In this document: piece after piece, positions 13,733 to 21,521 of the stretch
Position numbering within the stretch: the first letter of the stretch is position 1
Layout: the number at the start of each line of letters is the position of its first letter
DNA from: an uncultured Dorea sp.
GTDB lineage: Bacteria > Bacillota > Clostridia > Lachnospirales > Lachnospiraceae
NCBI RefSeq assembly: GCF_934294775.1
Contig: NZ_CAKRAH010000044.1
Coordinates: 1 to 21,691, forward strand
Length of the DNA: 21,691 nucleotides
Reading direction: 5' to 3'
Made by a program: the position numbers and the translations under genes
The notes under the pieces: generated by a model
Databases searched by the model: none
Told to the model about the DNA's origin: nothing
What the model saw: the letters and a program-made list of their open reading frames with translations, nothing else

Positions 13733-14223
13733 GGTGTTACAAGCATCCTTTCTGGTTTTTTCTGTCCGAACATGACTGTTCCGTGGTCTTTATATTTTTT
13801 CAGTACGAACTGTGTACTGGTTCCTGTTACATCTTCGATCGGTGATAATTTACTTGATACGAACTTTGACACTTCCTGTAAAGTCTTTCCTTCAATCAGA
13901 ACCATCATATCAAAGTCCCCTGAGATCAAATATACAGCCGACACTTCCGGATAATTACAGATTCTCTCTGCCGTCTTATCAAATCCTGTGTCTCTTTGTG
14001 GTGTTACTTTTACTTCGATCAGAGCATTTACATACTCTGTTCCTGTCTTATCCCAGTCAATCAGTGTATGGTAGCCACAGATGATCTTAGCTCTTTCCAT
14101 TGCTGATATCTCATTTGCTACGGTTACCTCATCTGATCCAAGAAGAACTGCCAGTTCTCCAAGATCTACCCTGCTATGTTTCTCCAGATACAGAAGTATC
14201 TGCTTTCTTAATTCTTCCATCAT
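13729..14223 (-). CDS. Lrp/AsnC-family transcriptional regulator
   Basis: A 164-residue regulator. The N-terminal winged helix (residues 1-55) includes VDLGELAVLLGSDEVTVANE and AKIICGYHTLIDWDK, the usual strand after the HTH. The C-terminal RAM domain (about 65-140) shows EVSAVYLISGDFDMMVLIEG, the effector-binding core. It probably senses an amino acid and acts on the adjoining aminotransferase. Its start lies 50 nt inside the upstream gene, an unusually long overlap. GCGGAGGTATGA upstream of the ATG pair at 14218-14223 supports the start. It overlaps the aminotransferase by 4 nt. Confidence 0.93.
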   Translation of the reverse strand: MMEELRKQILLYLEKHSRVDLGELAVLLGSDEVTVANEISAMERAKIICGYHTLIDWDKTGTEYVNALIEVKVTPQRDTGFDKTAERICNYPEVSAVYLISGDFDMMVLIEGKTLQEVSKFVSSKLSPIEDVTGTSTQFVLKKYKDHGTVMFGQKKPERMLVTP

Positions 14224-15199
14224 TCATACCTCCGCTATAAAGCTTCAAGATTTCATCCGGAGCCGGACGGTCGATATAGCGCGTCTCTTCTCCATTTCTT
14301 ATAATCTTGTCATTGTTGTCTGTTGTATGTCCGATTACTGCTGCTGTAATCCCCTGATTGTTCAGCGCATTTGCCAGTACTTCCCCATTGTCAGTCACTG
14401 CCAGAAAACTTCCTGTGGATATCATCTGGTATGGATTTAGCCGGAAATGTTCACATACCTCTATTGTTTCCTGCAAAATGGAAAACCTCTTCATATCAAG
14501 ATCCAGTCCCTGATCCAGTTCCAGTGCCAGATTCCACAGTGCTGCCAAGATTCCGCCGTCCGCGATCTGACGTACGACAAATGCGCCCCCGGCTTTTGCG
14601 ACTTCTATTTCTCTCAAAGCAAAGATCTGCTGTCCGTAAGATAGTATCTGCTTTAAGAAAACCGGTGCAAAGCGGGTCTTAAGTTCCTGTTCTTTTTCTT
14701 CTGTGATTCTGAGCATACCATCCATGCCCACGTTCCCAACGAGTACAATGTCTCTACAGGCTCGTGCGGTTTCCAGATTCCAGGCTTCTTCCTTTGGCGC
14801 TTTTGCGATTCCGGTAACCGTTACTGCGATTACCTGTACCGCAGGATTCGCGGATGCCTGTACCTGAACAAGGTCTATATGATATTTTTTACAAGCTTTT
14901 TTCAGAAGTTTTTCGATTTTGTGGATTCTGGATTTGAACACGTATTCCGGATAGGCGATCTGTACGCTTACACTTGCAAATGTTTTTTCGTCATCCAGGC
15001 TCTCTTTATCTGATTCTAAGACCTGATCCGTCTCATTATCCTCATCTTCTGTTATTTCCGGGCAGACAGAAAAAACCGCCCCCTGTGCCGCCAGTGCATT
15101 CACGGTCTGTGCAAGTGCATGAACACCTATCTGCGGTGACAAACCGTAGACGGTCACTGTTTCACTTATAAGCTGTTCTGTCTGTGTCTCTAACTTCAT
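14174..15199 (-). CDS. PurM/HypE-like (AIR synthase-related) protein
   Basis: A 341-residue protein. From about residue 110 it resembles the two-domain AIR-synthase superfamily (PurM, HypE, ThiL, SelD): a VQVIAVTVTG strand, RDIVLVGNVGMDG, IADGGILAALWNLA, LNPYQMISTGSFLAVTDNGE and ITAAVIGHTTDNND. These are the ATP-binding and dimer-core positions of HypE-like proteins. The N terminus (1-105) is different, with an acidic stretch EDEDNETD. The C terminus lacks the PRIC-type ending of true HypE, so hydrogenase maturation is unlikely. It heads an operon with an Lrp regulator and an aminotransferase. No firm function can be given. The last 50 nt overlap the Lrp gene. Confidence 0.8.
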   Translation of the reverse strand: MKLETQTEQLISETVTVYGLSPQIGVHALAQTVNALAAQGAVFSVCPEITEDEDNETDQVLESDKESLDDEKTFASVSVQIAYPEYVFKSRIHKIEKLLKKACKKYHIDLVQVQASANPAVQVIAVTVTGIAKAPKEEAWNLETARACRDIVLVGNVGMDGMLRITEEKEQELKTRFAPVFLKQILSYGQQIFALREIEVAKAGGAFVVRQIADGGILAALWNLALELDQGLDLDMKRFSILQETIEVCEHFRLNPYQMISTGSFLAVTDNGEVLANALNNQGITAAVIGHTTDNNDKIIRNGEETRYIDRPAPDEILKLYSGGMNDGRIKKADTSVSGET

Positions 15200-15306
15200 C
15201 CTTATTATGTTCCCCTTTATCCTGTTATATTTATAAAAAATAAATCTCTATAATTACTCTCTTTTATTCCTTATATTTTCCCGTTTCTACAATCTGGTCT
15301 GCAAGA

Positions 15307-15319
15307 CCTGCCTCCGGCA
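15307..15319. repeat. Dispersed palindrome copy, third site
   Basis: CCTGCCTCCGGCA, identical to the first 13 bases of the copy at 12475. It lies next to the stop of the small membrane peptide gene. A separate small hairpin GGTCT-GCA-AGACC is at 15296-15308. The rest of 15200-15320 is AT-rich without a gene. Confidence 0.4.
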
Positions 15320-15320
15320 T

Positions 15321-15422
15321 TTACACAAGATACGGAATAATCATCGTTGCCACCATGGCAATAATAACGATAAGTACAACAATTGATACAATTCTTCTTG
15401 TTTTCTTATTGTTGAAATTCAT
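15321..15422 (-). CDS. Small single-span membrane protein, 33 residues
   Basis: The ATG ends at 15422 and TAA is at 15321-15323. The peptide has a basic head MNFNNKKTRR and then one membrane helix, IVSIVVLIVIIAMVATMI, ending PYLV. The basic residues predict the N terminus inside. AAGAAGG lies about 7 nt upstream of the ATG, at normal spacing. It sits between endonuclease III and the PurM-like gene, on the same strand as both. I do not recognise a named family, although short 'KK..RR plus one helix' proteins are common in Lachnospiraceae. Unlike the toxin at 9786 it has no facing promoter, no SD-sequestering hairpin and no antisense terminator, so a toxin role is not supported. Confidence 0.65.
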   Translation of the reverse strand: MNFNNKKTRRIVSIVVLIVIIAMVATMIIPYLV

Positions 15423-15519
15423 ACTTTTACCTTCTTTAATTCTAACTGATATTATGGACTACTCTGAAGCTATGCTGCTCCCGCAATCCTTCATCACTAC
15501 ATTTCACTAACGCGTTTCT

Positions 15520-16146
15520 CTACATTTTATACTCTTTACAATATTTTTGCAAGAAACAATCCTCACATTTTGGGCTTCTTGCGGTACAGATCGTACGGCC
15601 AAACGTGATGATATGAATATTCCAGAGTATCCAGTGATCCTCCGGAAGCTCTTTCATCAGATCCTGCTCGATCTTATCCGGATCCTGATTCTTCGTAAGT
15701 CCAAGCCGGTTGGTGATCCTTTTTACATGCGTATCTACAACTACGCTTGGGATGTGATAGATATTGCCGCGGATTACATTTGCTGTCTTTCTTCCCACTC
15801 CCGCAAGGCTTAGAAGGTCTGATAACTCCGATGGAACCTCCCCATCGAATTTATCCCGGATATCTTTCATACATGCAATGATATTCTTCGCCTTATTATG
15901 ATAGAACCCGGTAGGTTTGATATCCTGTTCCAGTTCCTTTAGGTCTGCATCCGCAAATGCATCGACAGACCGGTACTTCTGAAACAGATCTTTCGTCACG
16001 ATATTAACTCTTGCATCTGTACACTGGGCACTTAACATCGTGGCGATCAGAAGCTGCCACGGTGTCTCATAATTCAGATAGCAGATGAATTCTGTTCCGT
16101 ACTGCGCATCTAAAATCTGCAGTATCTCTCCTGTACGTTTTTTCAT
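15520..16146 (-). CDS. nth: Endonuclease III (DNA glycosylase/AP lyase)
   Basis: Base-excision repair enzyme that removes oxidised pyrimidines and cleaves at the abasic site. It has 208 residues, close to E. coli Nth. The helix-hairpin-helix is LAGVGRKTANVIRG with catalytic lysine K120. The catalytic aspartate is D138 in VVVDTHVKRITNRLGL. The C-terminal 4Fe-4S ligands are C187, C194, C197 and C203 (C-X6-C-X2-C-X5-C). These positions equal those in E. coli. It begins 5 nt after the stop of the radical SAM gene, so the two are cotranscribed. Confidence 0.97.
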   Translation of the reverse strand: MKKRTGEILQILDAQYGTEFICYLNYETPWQLLIATMLSAQCTDARVNIVTKDLFQKYRSVDAFADADLKELEQDIKPTGFYHNKAKNIIACMKDIRDKFDGEVPSELSDLLSLAGVGRKTANVIRGNIYHIPSVVVDTHVKRITNRLGLTKNQDPDKIEQDLMKELPEDHWILWNIHIITFGRTICTARSPKCEDCFLQKYCKEYKM

Positions 16147-16151
16147 AATAT

Positions 16152-18020
16152 TTATCTCCCAACTCTGCAGACTCTTGCTTCCTGGTTCAACGGATTTCTG
16201 TTCTGGTAATCGAATAATACATATGCATCTGCAAGTTTAAAATATTCCAGATGAGTCATCTTACGCATCTGGTTTCTGTCATATTTTCCATAATCCGGAA
16301 GATACTTATGCGTCTCTTCTTCATTTTCATAAAAAGCTCTTGCCACATCCTTCGTCACCAGATATTCCCCTGCGAATTCCGGGCGGCTCTTCGCATTCTC
16401 TCTCAGATAATAATCGTATGTCAGCACTTCACGGAATCTGTCCTCTTGCTCCTTGTGATAAGTCCGTACATAGTTCAGCAGAATCTCATACCTTGCACTT
16501 CGCTTATGCTGCACTGCATGATATCCATTCTCCTCATAATAAGCCGCAAGACGGTCATACATGGCGAATGCCGAATCATATTCTTTTTCCAGTTCTTCCA
16601 TCGTGTGGGTGAATTGACGGCTGTTATAGTAGACCTCCACCATCTCTTCGATTCCTTTCAGACGGAGTACATCTTCGTAAGAAATCCACTTTGTATACAG
16701 TACTTCATACGGCGGATGCGCCTTGTGCACGATTCCGTATTCTTCCTGATGCTCCTGCATGAATGATCCCTTAAGCACCTTCAGAAAACCAAGCTGCAAC
16801 TGCTCCGGCTTCAGCGCATAGACATCGTCAAATGAATGTGCGAAGCTTTCTACGTCTTCATATGGAAGCCCCGCGATCAGATCCAGATGCTGATGGACAT
16901 TGCCTGCATCCTGTATCCTGCGTACAATCTTCGATACTTTTTCAAAATCCATGACACGGTGGATTTCCTGAATCGTCTTCATATTTGTTGACTGCACACC
17001 GATTTCTAACTGCACCAGTCCCGGACGCATCTGTTCTAAAAGTTCCAGTTCTTCTTCATTTAAGATATCTGCTGCCACCTCAAAATGGAAATTCGTAATG
17101 CCATTGTCATGTTCCATGATATATTTCCAGATAGCAATGCTGTGTTCGTGCTTGCAGTTAAATGTACGGTCCACGAATTTCACCTGAGGTACTTTGTGAT
17201 CCAAGAAGAATTGAAGCTCTTTTTTCACCAGTTCGATATCCCGGAATCTCAGACGCTTATCTACCGAAGACAGACAGTAACTGCATGAGAACGGACATCC
17301 TCTGCTCGTCTCATAATATATGATCTTGTGTTCAAAATCTTCCATATGATGATAGACAAATGGGACTTCACTCAGATCCATGATCGGGCGCCATGGGTTT
17401 TCAACTATCATGGTATCCCCGGAATGTGTTTCCTCATTCAAAGCATCATTTTTACTGCTCACGCTATCCATGCGGAACGTAATTCCAAGCACACCTTTCA
17501 GCTCATTATCCACAATTTCCGGATTTATCCAGGAGTTATCCCCGGATGCTGCCTGATATCCACATGTGTTTTCCACTGTATGATCGGATATACCCTCTTT
17601 CTCACTTTTTTCTTCTACGGCATATGCATCATCCCAGGATTTTCTGTAAATTTTACAGAGTTCCAGAAATGTCTTCTCTCCCTCGCCCTTCATCACACCT
17701 TTGACGCAGGGAAGGCGTCTTAATACTTCTTTCGCATCATAAGACACCTCCGGGCCGCCAAGCCAGATTGGCATATCCGGACGCAGTTTTCCGATCTCCA
17801 GTACCAGCTCTTCTACGTAATCCAGATTCCAGATATAGCATGAGAAACAGAGAATATCCGGTTTCTTCTTATAGATATCCATCAGGATATCGTCTTTTTG
17901 CTGGTTGATCGTATATTCCCCAATCTCCACCGCCGGATCTTTTGCATATGCTTTCAGGCTGTATACCGCCAGATTGGAATGTATATATTTTGCGTTCACC
18001 GCTGCCAATAATATCTTCAT
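16152..18020 (-). CDS. B12-binding-domain radical SAM protein (DUF4080 type)
   Basis: A 622-residue protein. Residues 1-125 form a cobalamin-binding-like Rossmann domain (MKILLAAVNAKYIHSNLAVY, then PDILCFSCYIWN and WLGGPEVSYDAKEVL). Residues 130-215 are a low-conservation insert. The radical SAM core starts at YYETSRGCPFSCSYCLSS, with iron-sulfur ligands C242, C246 and C249. It runs on through VKFVDRTFNC, FHFEVAADIL and LVQLEIGVQSTN. The last 170 or so residues fit DUF4080. Members of this class are common in anaerobic Clostridia and mostly lack a known substrate. It is the first gene of a pair with nth; the ribosome binding site (AAAGGA) is rather far from the ATG, about 13 nt. Confidence 0.92.
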   Translation of the reverse strand: MKILLAAVNAKYIHSNLAVYSLKAYAKDPAVEIGEYTINQQKDDILMDIYKKKPDILCFSCYIWNLDYVEELVLEIGKLRPDMPIWLGGPEVSYDAKEVLRRLPCVKGVMKGEGEKTFLELCKIYRKSWDDAYAVEEKSEKEGISDHTVENTCGYQAASGDNSWINPEIVDNELKGVLGITFRMDSVSSKNDALNEETHSGDTMIVENPWRPIMDLSEVPFVYHHMEDFEHKIIYYETSRGCPFSCSYCLSSVDKRLRFRDIELVKKELQFFLDHKVPQVKFVDRTFNCKHEHSIAIWKYIMEHDNGITNFHFEVAADILNEEELELLEQMRPGLVQLEIGVQSTNMKTIQEIHRVMDFEKVSKIVRRIQDAGNVHQHLDLIAGLPYEDVESFAHSFDDVYALKPEQLQLGFLKVLKGSFMQEHQEEYGIVHKAHPPYEVLYTKWISYEDVLRLKGIEEMVEVYYNSRQFTHTMEELEKEYDSAFAMYDRLAAYYEENGYHAVQHKRSARYEILLNYVRTYHKEQEDRFREVLTYDYYLRENAKSRPEFAGEYLVTKDVARAFYENEEETHKYLPDYGKYDRNQMRKMTHLEYFKLADAYVLFDYQNRNPLNQEARVCRVGR

Positions 18021-18208
18021 TGTTCTTATTATTTCCTTTCAAATAAGTTCCCATATACTACATTATTATAAAGTCACTACCTGCTTTTGACAACGTTTCC
18101 TTTTATTTTCCGCTTATCGTTCCCGCATTATATAAATATCAACTTTATCGTTCCAATGCTTCGTATTGTAATTGGCAAAATTCCCCTAAAATTCCTCCCC
18201 GTAAACTG

Positions 18209-18237
18209 TTGACTTTTCGGGCAAAACACGTTAAAAT
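18209..18237 (+). promoter_or_regulatory. Promoter of the SRP RNA gene
   Basis: TTGACT (18209-18214), 17-nt spacer, TAAAAT (18232-18237), about 8 nt before the RNA's 5' end. The 18021-18208 stretch between the divergent genes holds nothing else I can name. Confidence 0.85.
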
Positions 18238-18244
18238 ATTGAAC

Positions 18245-18506
18245 CGTGCAGCCGGGGTGTTAGCGGTACCTTGCACCTGCAATCCGCTATAGCAGGGGTG
18301 ATATTGCGCAGAGGGCTTGTATTTGTAGAGCTGCCCTTGGAAAGTGGCGTTGATGTTTGGGTCTTACGCGACGGGACTCCGTGAACCATGTCAGGTCAGG
18401 AATGAAGCAGCATTAAGCGGAACCTTCCGGGTGCCGTAAGGGTGCCTGGGCTGAGTTAACTACCAAGGTAACGTCTGGGGATACTCGTTCGAAGCGCAAT
18501 GCACAT
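18245..18506 (+). ncRNA. ffs: Signal recognition particle RNA, large Firmicutes type with Alu domain
   Basis: About 262 nt, on the plus strand. The Alu domain is seen in GCCGGGGTGTTAGCGGTACC and TTGCACCTGCAATCCGCTAT near the 5' end. The S domain holds the Ffh-binding helix 8: ATGTCAGGTCAGGAATGAAG, then AGCAGCATTAAG (GGAA-type tetraloop region), and GGGTGCCGTAAGGGTGCCTG. The ends pair: GTGCA near 18246-18250 with TGCAC at 18500-18504. It has its own promoter and a strong terminator. The RNA works with Ffh to deliver membrane and secreted proteins, and the large form is characteristic of Bacilli and Clostridia. Confidence 0.96.
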
Positions 18507-18520
18507 AAAGAGAAAATTCA

Positions 18521-18565
18521 AGGAGTGTTGTGAGGATGATTTCATCCGTTGCAACACTCCTTTTT
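18521..18565 (+). terminator. Intrinsic terminator of the SRP RNA
   Basis: GGAGTGTTG (18522-18530) pairs with CAACACTCC (18552-18560). An inner stem is GGATGA/TCATCC (18534-18539 and 18542-18547). A T5 run follows at 18561-18565. Confidence 0.93.
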
Positions 18566-18597
18566 GTTCATTCTTTATCTTAATCCTTCCAATTGTC

Positions 18598-19146
18598 TTA
18601 CTGATCCTGATGCTCTTCCATATACGTCCGAATAAGCGATACATCCTCATCCAGATCATCTGCTATCTCTTCTGCGGTCATTCCTTTGCTCAACCGCTTT
18701 TTAATCAATCTTTTTAAAACATTCTTTTCTCCAGTTTTTATTCCATCTAACATTCCCGCCTGACGTCCGATCTCGATTCCATCCTGTCGTCCAATCTCGA
18801 TTCCATCTCTCCGCCCAATCTCAATCCCATCCTGTCGCCCGGCCTCATACTCAGCCTTCCTAAGCTTCTTCTCTTCAAATTCCCTATCATATTCATAGAT
18901 GCTCACTTTGATCACTTCCGCTCTGTTCCTCATTAAAAATTCTGCCAGAATTCCTTCTTTGATACATTCTTCAACCGCCCGTTCTACGGCTTCTTCCAAC
19001 ATTATATCCGGATCAGCCGCATACTTTCTCACTCTGGCTACGTACTGTGCATATTCCTTTAGCGTCCGACAATGCTCCGTTAATTCATTATTATGTCCAT
19101 CATTGACATTCATTATCGTAACATATAATAACTCATTAGTAAACAT
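18598..19146 (-). pseudogene. 5'-truncated Rpn-family (PD-(D/E)XK) nuclease/transposase-like gene
   Basis: An open frame of 182 codons starting MFTNELLYVTIMNVNDGHNN. It then reads LKEYAQYVARVRKY and ECIKEGILAEFLMRNRAEV, the C-terminal half of the Rpn family (recombination-promoting nuclease / putative transposase). Full members are about 300 residues, with the nuclease domain in the first half. Here an in-frame TAA stands five codons upstream, so the catalytic half is gone. The tail has tandem GRQDGIEI-type octapeptides and ends in a small helical motif (KGMTAEEIADDLDEDVSLIR), as in intact members. The frame is intact past the break and could still make a short protein. No good ribosome binding site precedes the ATG. 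Confidence 0.75.
18763..18840. repeat. 24-bp tandem coding repeats in the Rpn remnant
   Basis: Just over three units encode the octapeptide GRQDGIEI, GRRDGIEI, GRQDGIEI and then GRQAGMLD. Such repeats are a common variable linker in Rpn proteins and can expand or shrink by slippage. Confidence 0.8.
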
Positions 19147-19179
19147 AATTGTAATATCTTATATGCTTTTTGACAAAGA

Positions 19180-19206
19180 AATAGTCGCCGATATTAAACC
19201 GACGAC
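19180..19206 (-). terminator. Possible weak terminator after the second paralog
   Basis: On the minus strand AGTCGTCG and CGGCGACT form an 8-bp stem (one G-U) around a loop containing the stop codon, followed by ATTTCTTTG. The T-run is poor. The stretch CGATATTAAACCGA also occurs after the first paralog (about 20376-20389). Confidence 0.45.
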
Positions 19207-20318
19207 TCTCCATTTTTGAATTGTTCTGTTATAATTTCTATTTCTTTCAAGCCTGGAGCTCCCGTAATCTCCACACCATCTTTGTCTGAAACATGTATAT
19301 ACGCACAAACTTTTCCTTCATCAATGTTCCATATAACTGGATCCTCATCATGCGTAAATGTATCCCATGTCAGATCACTTCCTTCTGTACATACAGTTAT
19401 ATACATTTCCTTATTCTTAAACACATCTGTATTTACCGTATCTCTATTCAATCCCGGTAATTCCATTGCACATAGGCCAGGTTCCGAATCTTCCCAATAA
19501 TGGACCATCCTATCCTTATTAATTCCTTTTACCTGATCCTCACTCATAATTATTGCAAAGACTTTTTTATCTTCAGACATTTGCATTAATATTTGCAACA
19601 AAATGCTATAATCTCTTTCCGTTTTTAGATTTTTAATTTCCACAAATTCATACCGTTTATTTTTCTCATGTCTGACTTCTATTTCTTCCTCAAACTCCAT
19701 ATTTTCATAAGTCCGAAGTTCCTTTATAAGACGTGATCTTCGATAGTACACAACTTCTACCATCTTTCCTCTTTTATAAATTTCTTTAAAAACTTTTCCT
19801 TTAAATACGCCTCTGTATACAGAAGTTTCTTTTTTTCGTTTTACCACCTTCCATAAAGCATTTCTGTCGATTGCTTCTATAAAGAATAAAGACGTCAACC
19901 GACAGTATATCCAATTTATAATTGAAAATACGATCTTGTTTTCAATGGTATTTTGTTCTACATCAAACCAGAGTTTTCCTATCACCCATTTATTATTATC
20001 AACAAATCTGGGATCTACTTCATATGCACCTGCAAGTCCGGTCCACCTTCCCTGCTCTTTTGTTTGCATTTTCTGATACTTCATACGGCGTACTTCTGTT
20101 CCGTCTTTTATATCTAAAAGTAGATAAATAATATATTTCAGATTATATAAACATGCAATGGCAAATATTATGCCTAATATACCACCCCCAATATGATTAA
20201 CTATTCCCAAACCTTCTTGATCAAAACATAATATGCTCATTATCCCAAATATAATTATTTTTACTATTTGTTCCAGAACTAAATATCCCAATTTCCCTGC
20301 TGTCTTTTTTCTCTTCAT
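19194..20318 (-). CDS. Two-TM protein of unknown function, paralog A
   Basis: A 374-residue protein of no family I can name. Two hydrophobic helices lie near the N terminus (about 14-33 and 40-68) after a basic start MKRKKTAGKLG. A soluble remainder of about 300 residues follows, rich in aromatic and charged residues. Shared with the next gene along its whole length are NTIENKIVFSIINWIY, LTSLFFIEAIDRN, YRGVFKGKVFKEIYKRGK, RSRLIKEL, the HYWED box, SDLTWD, WNIDEGK and the C-terminal VEITGAPGLKEIE. It lies 63 nt downstream of that paralog, same strand. The ATG ending at 20318 has CTTTAGGAGTTTAGA upstream. The AT-rich composition differs from the housekeeping genes to the left and suggests acquired DNA. 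A membrane-anchored immunity or sensor role is possible but unproven. Confidence 0.8.
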   Translation of the reverse strand: MKRKKTAGKLGYLVLEQIVKIIIFGIMSILCFDQEGLGIVNHIGGGILGIIFAIACLYNLKYIIYLLLDIKDGTEVRRMKYQKMQTKEQGRWTGLAGAYEVDPRFVDNNKWVIGKLWFDVEQNTIENKIVFSIINWIYCRLTSLFFIEAIDRNALWKVVKRKKETSVYRGVFKGKVFKEIYKRGKMVEVVYYRRSRLIKELRTYENMEFEEEIEVRHEKNKRYEFVEIKNLKTERDYSILLQILMQMSEDKKVFAIIMSEDQVKGINKDRMVHYWEDSEPGLCAMELPGLNRDTVNTDVFKNKEMYITVCTEGSDLTWDTFTHDEDPVIWNIDEGKVCAYIHVSDKDGVEITGAPGLKEIEIITEQFKNGESSV

Positions 20319-20381
20319 TCTAAACTCCTAAAGGAACGAAATTCCTTTTTACCAATTTTTCTCTGGAAAAAGTCAACGATA

Positions 20382-21521
20382 TTAAACCGATATCCCTTCT
20401 TCTTTTAATTTTTCCAATATACTCTCTATTTCTTTCACCCCAGGAGCTCCCGTAATTTCCACACGATCCCCTCTTGAAATATATATCTGCAAATAGGCTT
20501 TTCCCTCATCAATATCCCATATAATAGGATCCTTTTCTTTCACATATACATCCCATGTTAAATCACTGTCTGATAGGCATATTGTCAAATATACTGCATC
20601 ATTCTTGAATATATTGGTAGTCACTGCATTCTCATCAAACTTTGATAATTGAAGGATATATATCCCTTGTTCTAAATCTTCCCAATAATGAGTTACTTTT
20701 CCCCGGCGAATTCCCCTTATTTTATCATCACTTAGAATTATAAAATACGTTGTTCTGCCTTCCGACATTTTAATTAATTCCTTCAGCAAAATATCAGCAT
20801 CTCTCTCCGGTTTCAAATTTTCAATACTAATGAATTCATATCTTCTATTTCTTTCATGCCAGACTTTTAATTCTTCTTTTCCGGTCACATCTTCATAGAC
20901 ATGAAGTTCTTTGATAAGCCTTGATCTTGGGTAATATACAACCTCCGCCACATTTCCCTTTCCTCTTTTATAAATGTCCCTAAATAATTGTCCTTTAAAA
21001 ATCCCTCTATATGCACATGTTTCCTTCTTCAATCTCAGAATATCCCAAGCGTCACTTCTATAATAGGAGTCTATAAAAAATAAAGATGTAATCGCACTAT
21101 ATATCCAATTTATTATCGCAAATATTATCCTATTTTCAATTGTATTCTTTTCTACGCAAAACCAGATTTTCCCTCTGTACCATTGATTTTTATCAAGCAC
21201 TTGCGGTTCTATCTCATACGAATCAACAATTCCCATCAACTTTCCCGGTTCTTTTGTCTTCATCCTCTGAAATTTCAAGCAGCCTACTTTCGGTTCTTCC
21301 TTAAAATCCTTGTACATATAAACACAATATTTCAAATTATATATAAATTTAATTGCAAATATTGTACCTAATGACATACCCAAAACCAGACCTGCAGTGT
21401 CCACTCTGGTTAGACTGTAGAATATTATGCTTCCCATTAGAAATAAAATTGTAATTATTATTTTTTCTCTGACCAGCATAGAAAATTTATCTTCACTCTG
21501 GCTTATCTTTTGATTCTCCAT
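20382..21521 (-). CDS. Two-TM protein of unknown function, paralog B
   Basis: 379 residues, collinear with the gene at 19194. It has two N-terminal membrane helices (about 22-40 and 44-70), then the same ordered blocks: NTIENRIIFAIINWIYSAIT, YRGIFKGQLFRDIYKRGK, RSRLIKELHVYED, HYWED, SDLTWDVY, IWDIDEGKAYLQIYIS and VEITGAPGVKEIE. The two are clearly products of tandem duplication that have diverged considerably. Its start MENQKISQSEDKF overlaps the end of the upstream partial gene by 29 nt in another frame, indicating coupling to that gene. No catalytic motif is visible. Tandem diverged copies behind a different gene are typical of immunity proteins but also of other accessory families; I make no functional call. 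Confidence 0.8.
   Translation of the reverse strand: MENQKISQSEDKFSMLVREKIIITILFLMGSIIFYSLTRVDTAGLVLGMSLGTIFAIKFIYNLKYCVYMYKDFKEEPKVGCLKFQRMKTKEPGKLMGIVDSYEIEPQVLDKNQWYRGKIWFCVEKNTIENRIIFAIINWIYSAITSLFFIDSYYRSDAWDILRLKKETCAYRGIFKGQLFRDIYKRGKGNVAEVVYYPRSRLIKELHVYEDVTGKEELKVWHERNRRYEFISIENLKPERDADILLKELIKMSEGRTTYFIILSDDKIRGIRRGKVTHYWEDLEQGIYILQLSKFDENAVTTNIFKNDAVYLTICLSDSDLTWDVYVKEKDPIIWDIDEGKAYLQIYISRGDRVEITGAPGVKEIESILEKLKEEGISV

Noticed and set aside
15321..15422. Second type I toxin
   Set aside because: It is a short membrane peptide, but there is no facing promoter, no shared terminator and no SD-occluding stem.
18245..18506. Alternative reading of this region as a riboswitch or tmRNA
   Set aside because: The S-domain core, the Alu domain and end pairing fit SRP RNA; there is no tRNA-like acceptor or tag frame, and a terminator follows directly with no gene downstream on that strand.
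18763..18840. Possible CRISPR-like array
   Set aside because: The 24-bp units are contiguous, without spacers, and keep the reading frame of an octapeptide repeat.
20332..20354. AAAGGAA-CGAAA-TTCCTTT as a terminator between the paralogs
   Set aside because: The stem is AT-rich and lies next to the SD of paralog A; too weak to call, and the genes look cotranscribed.
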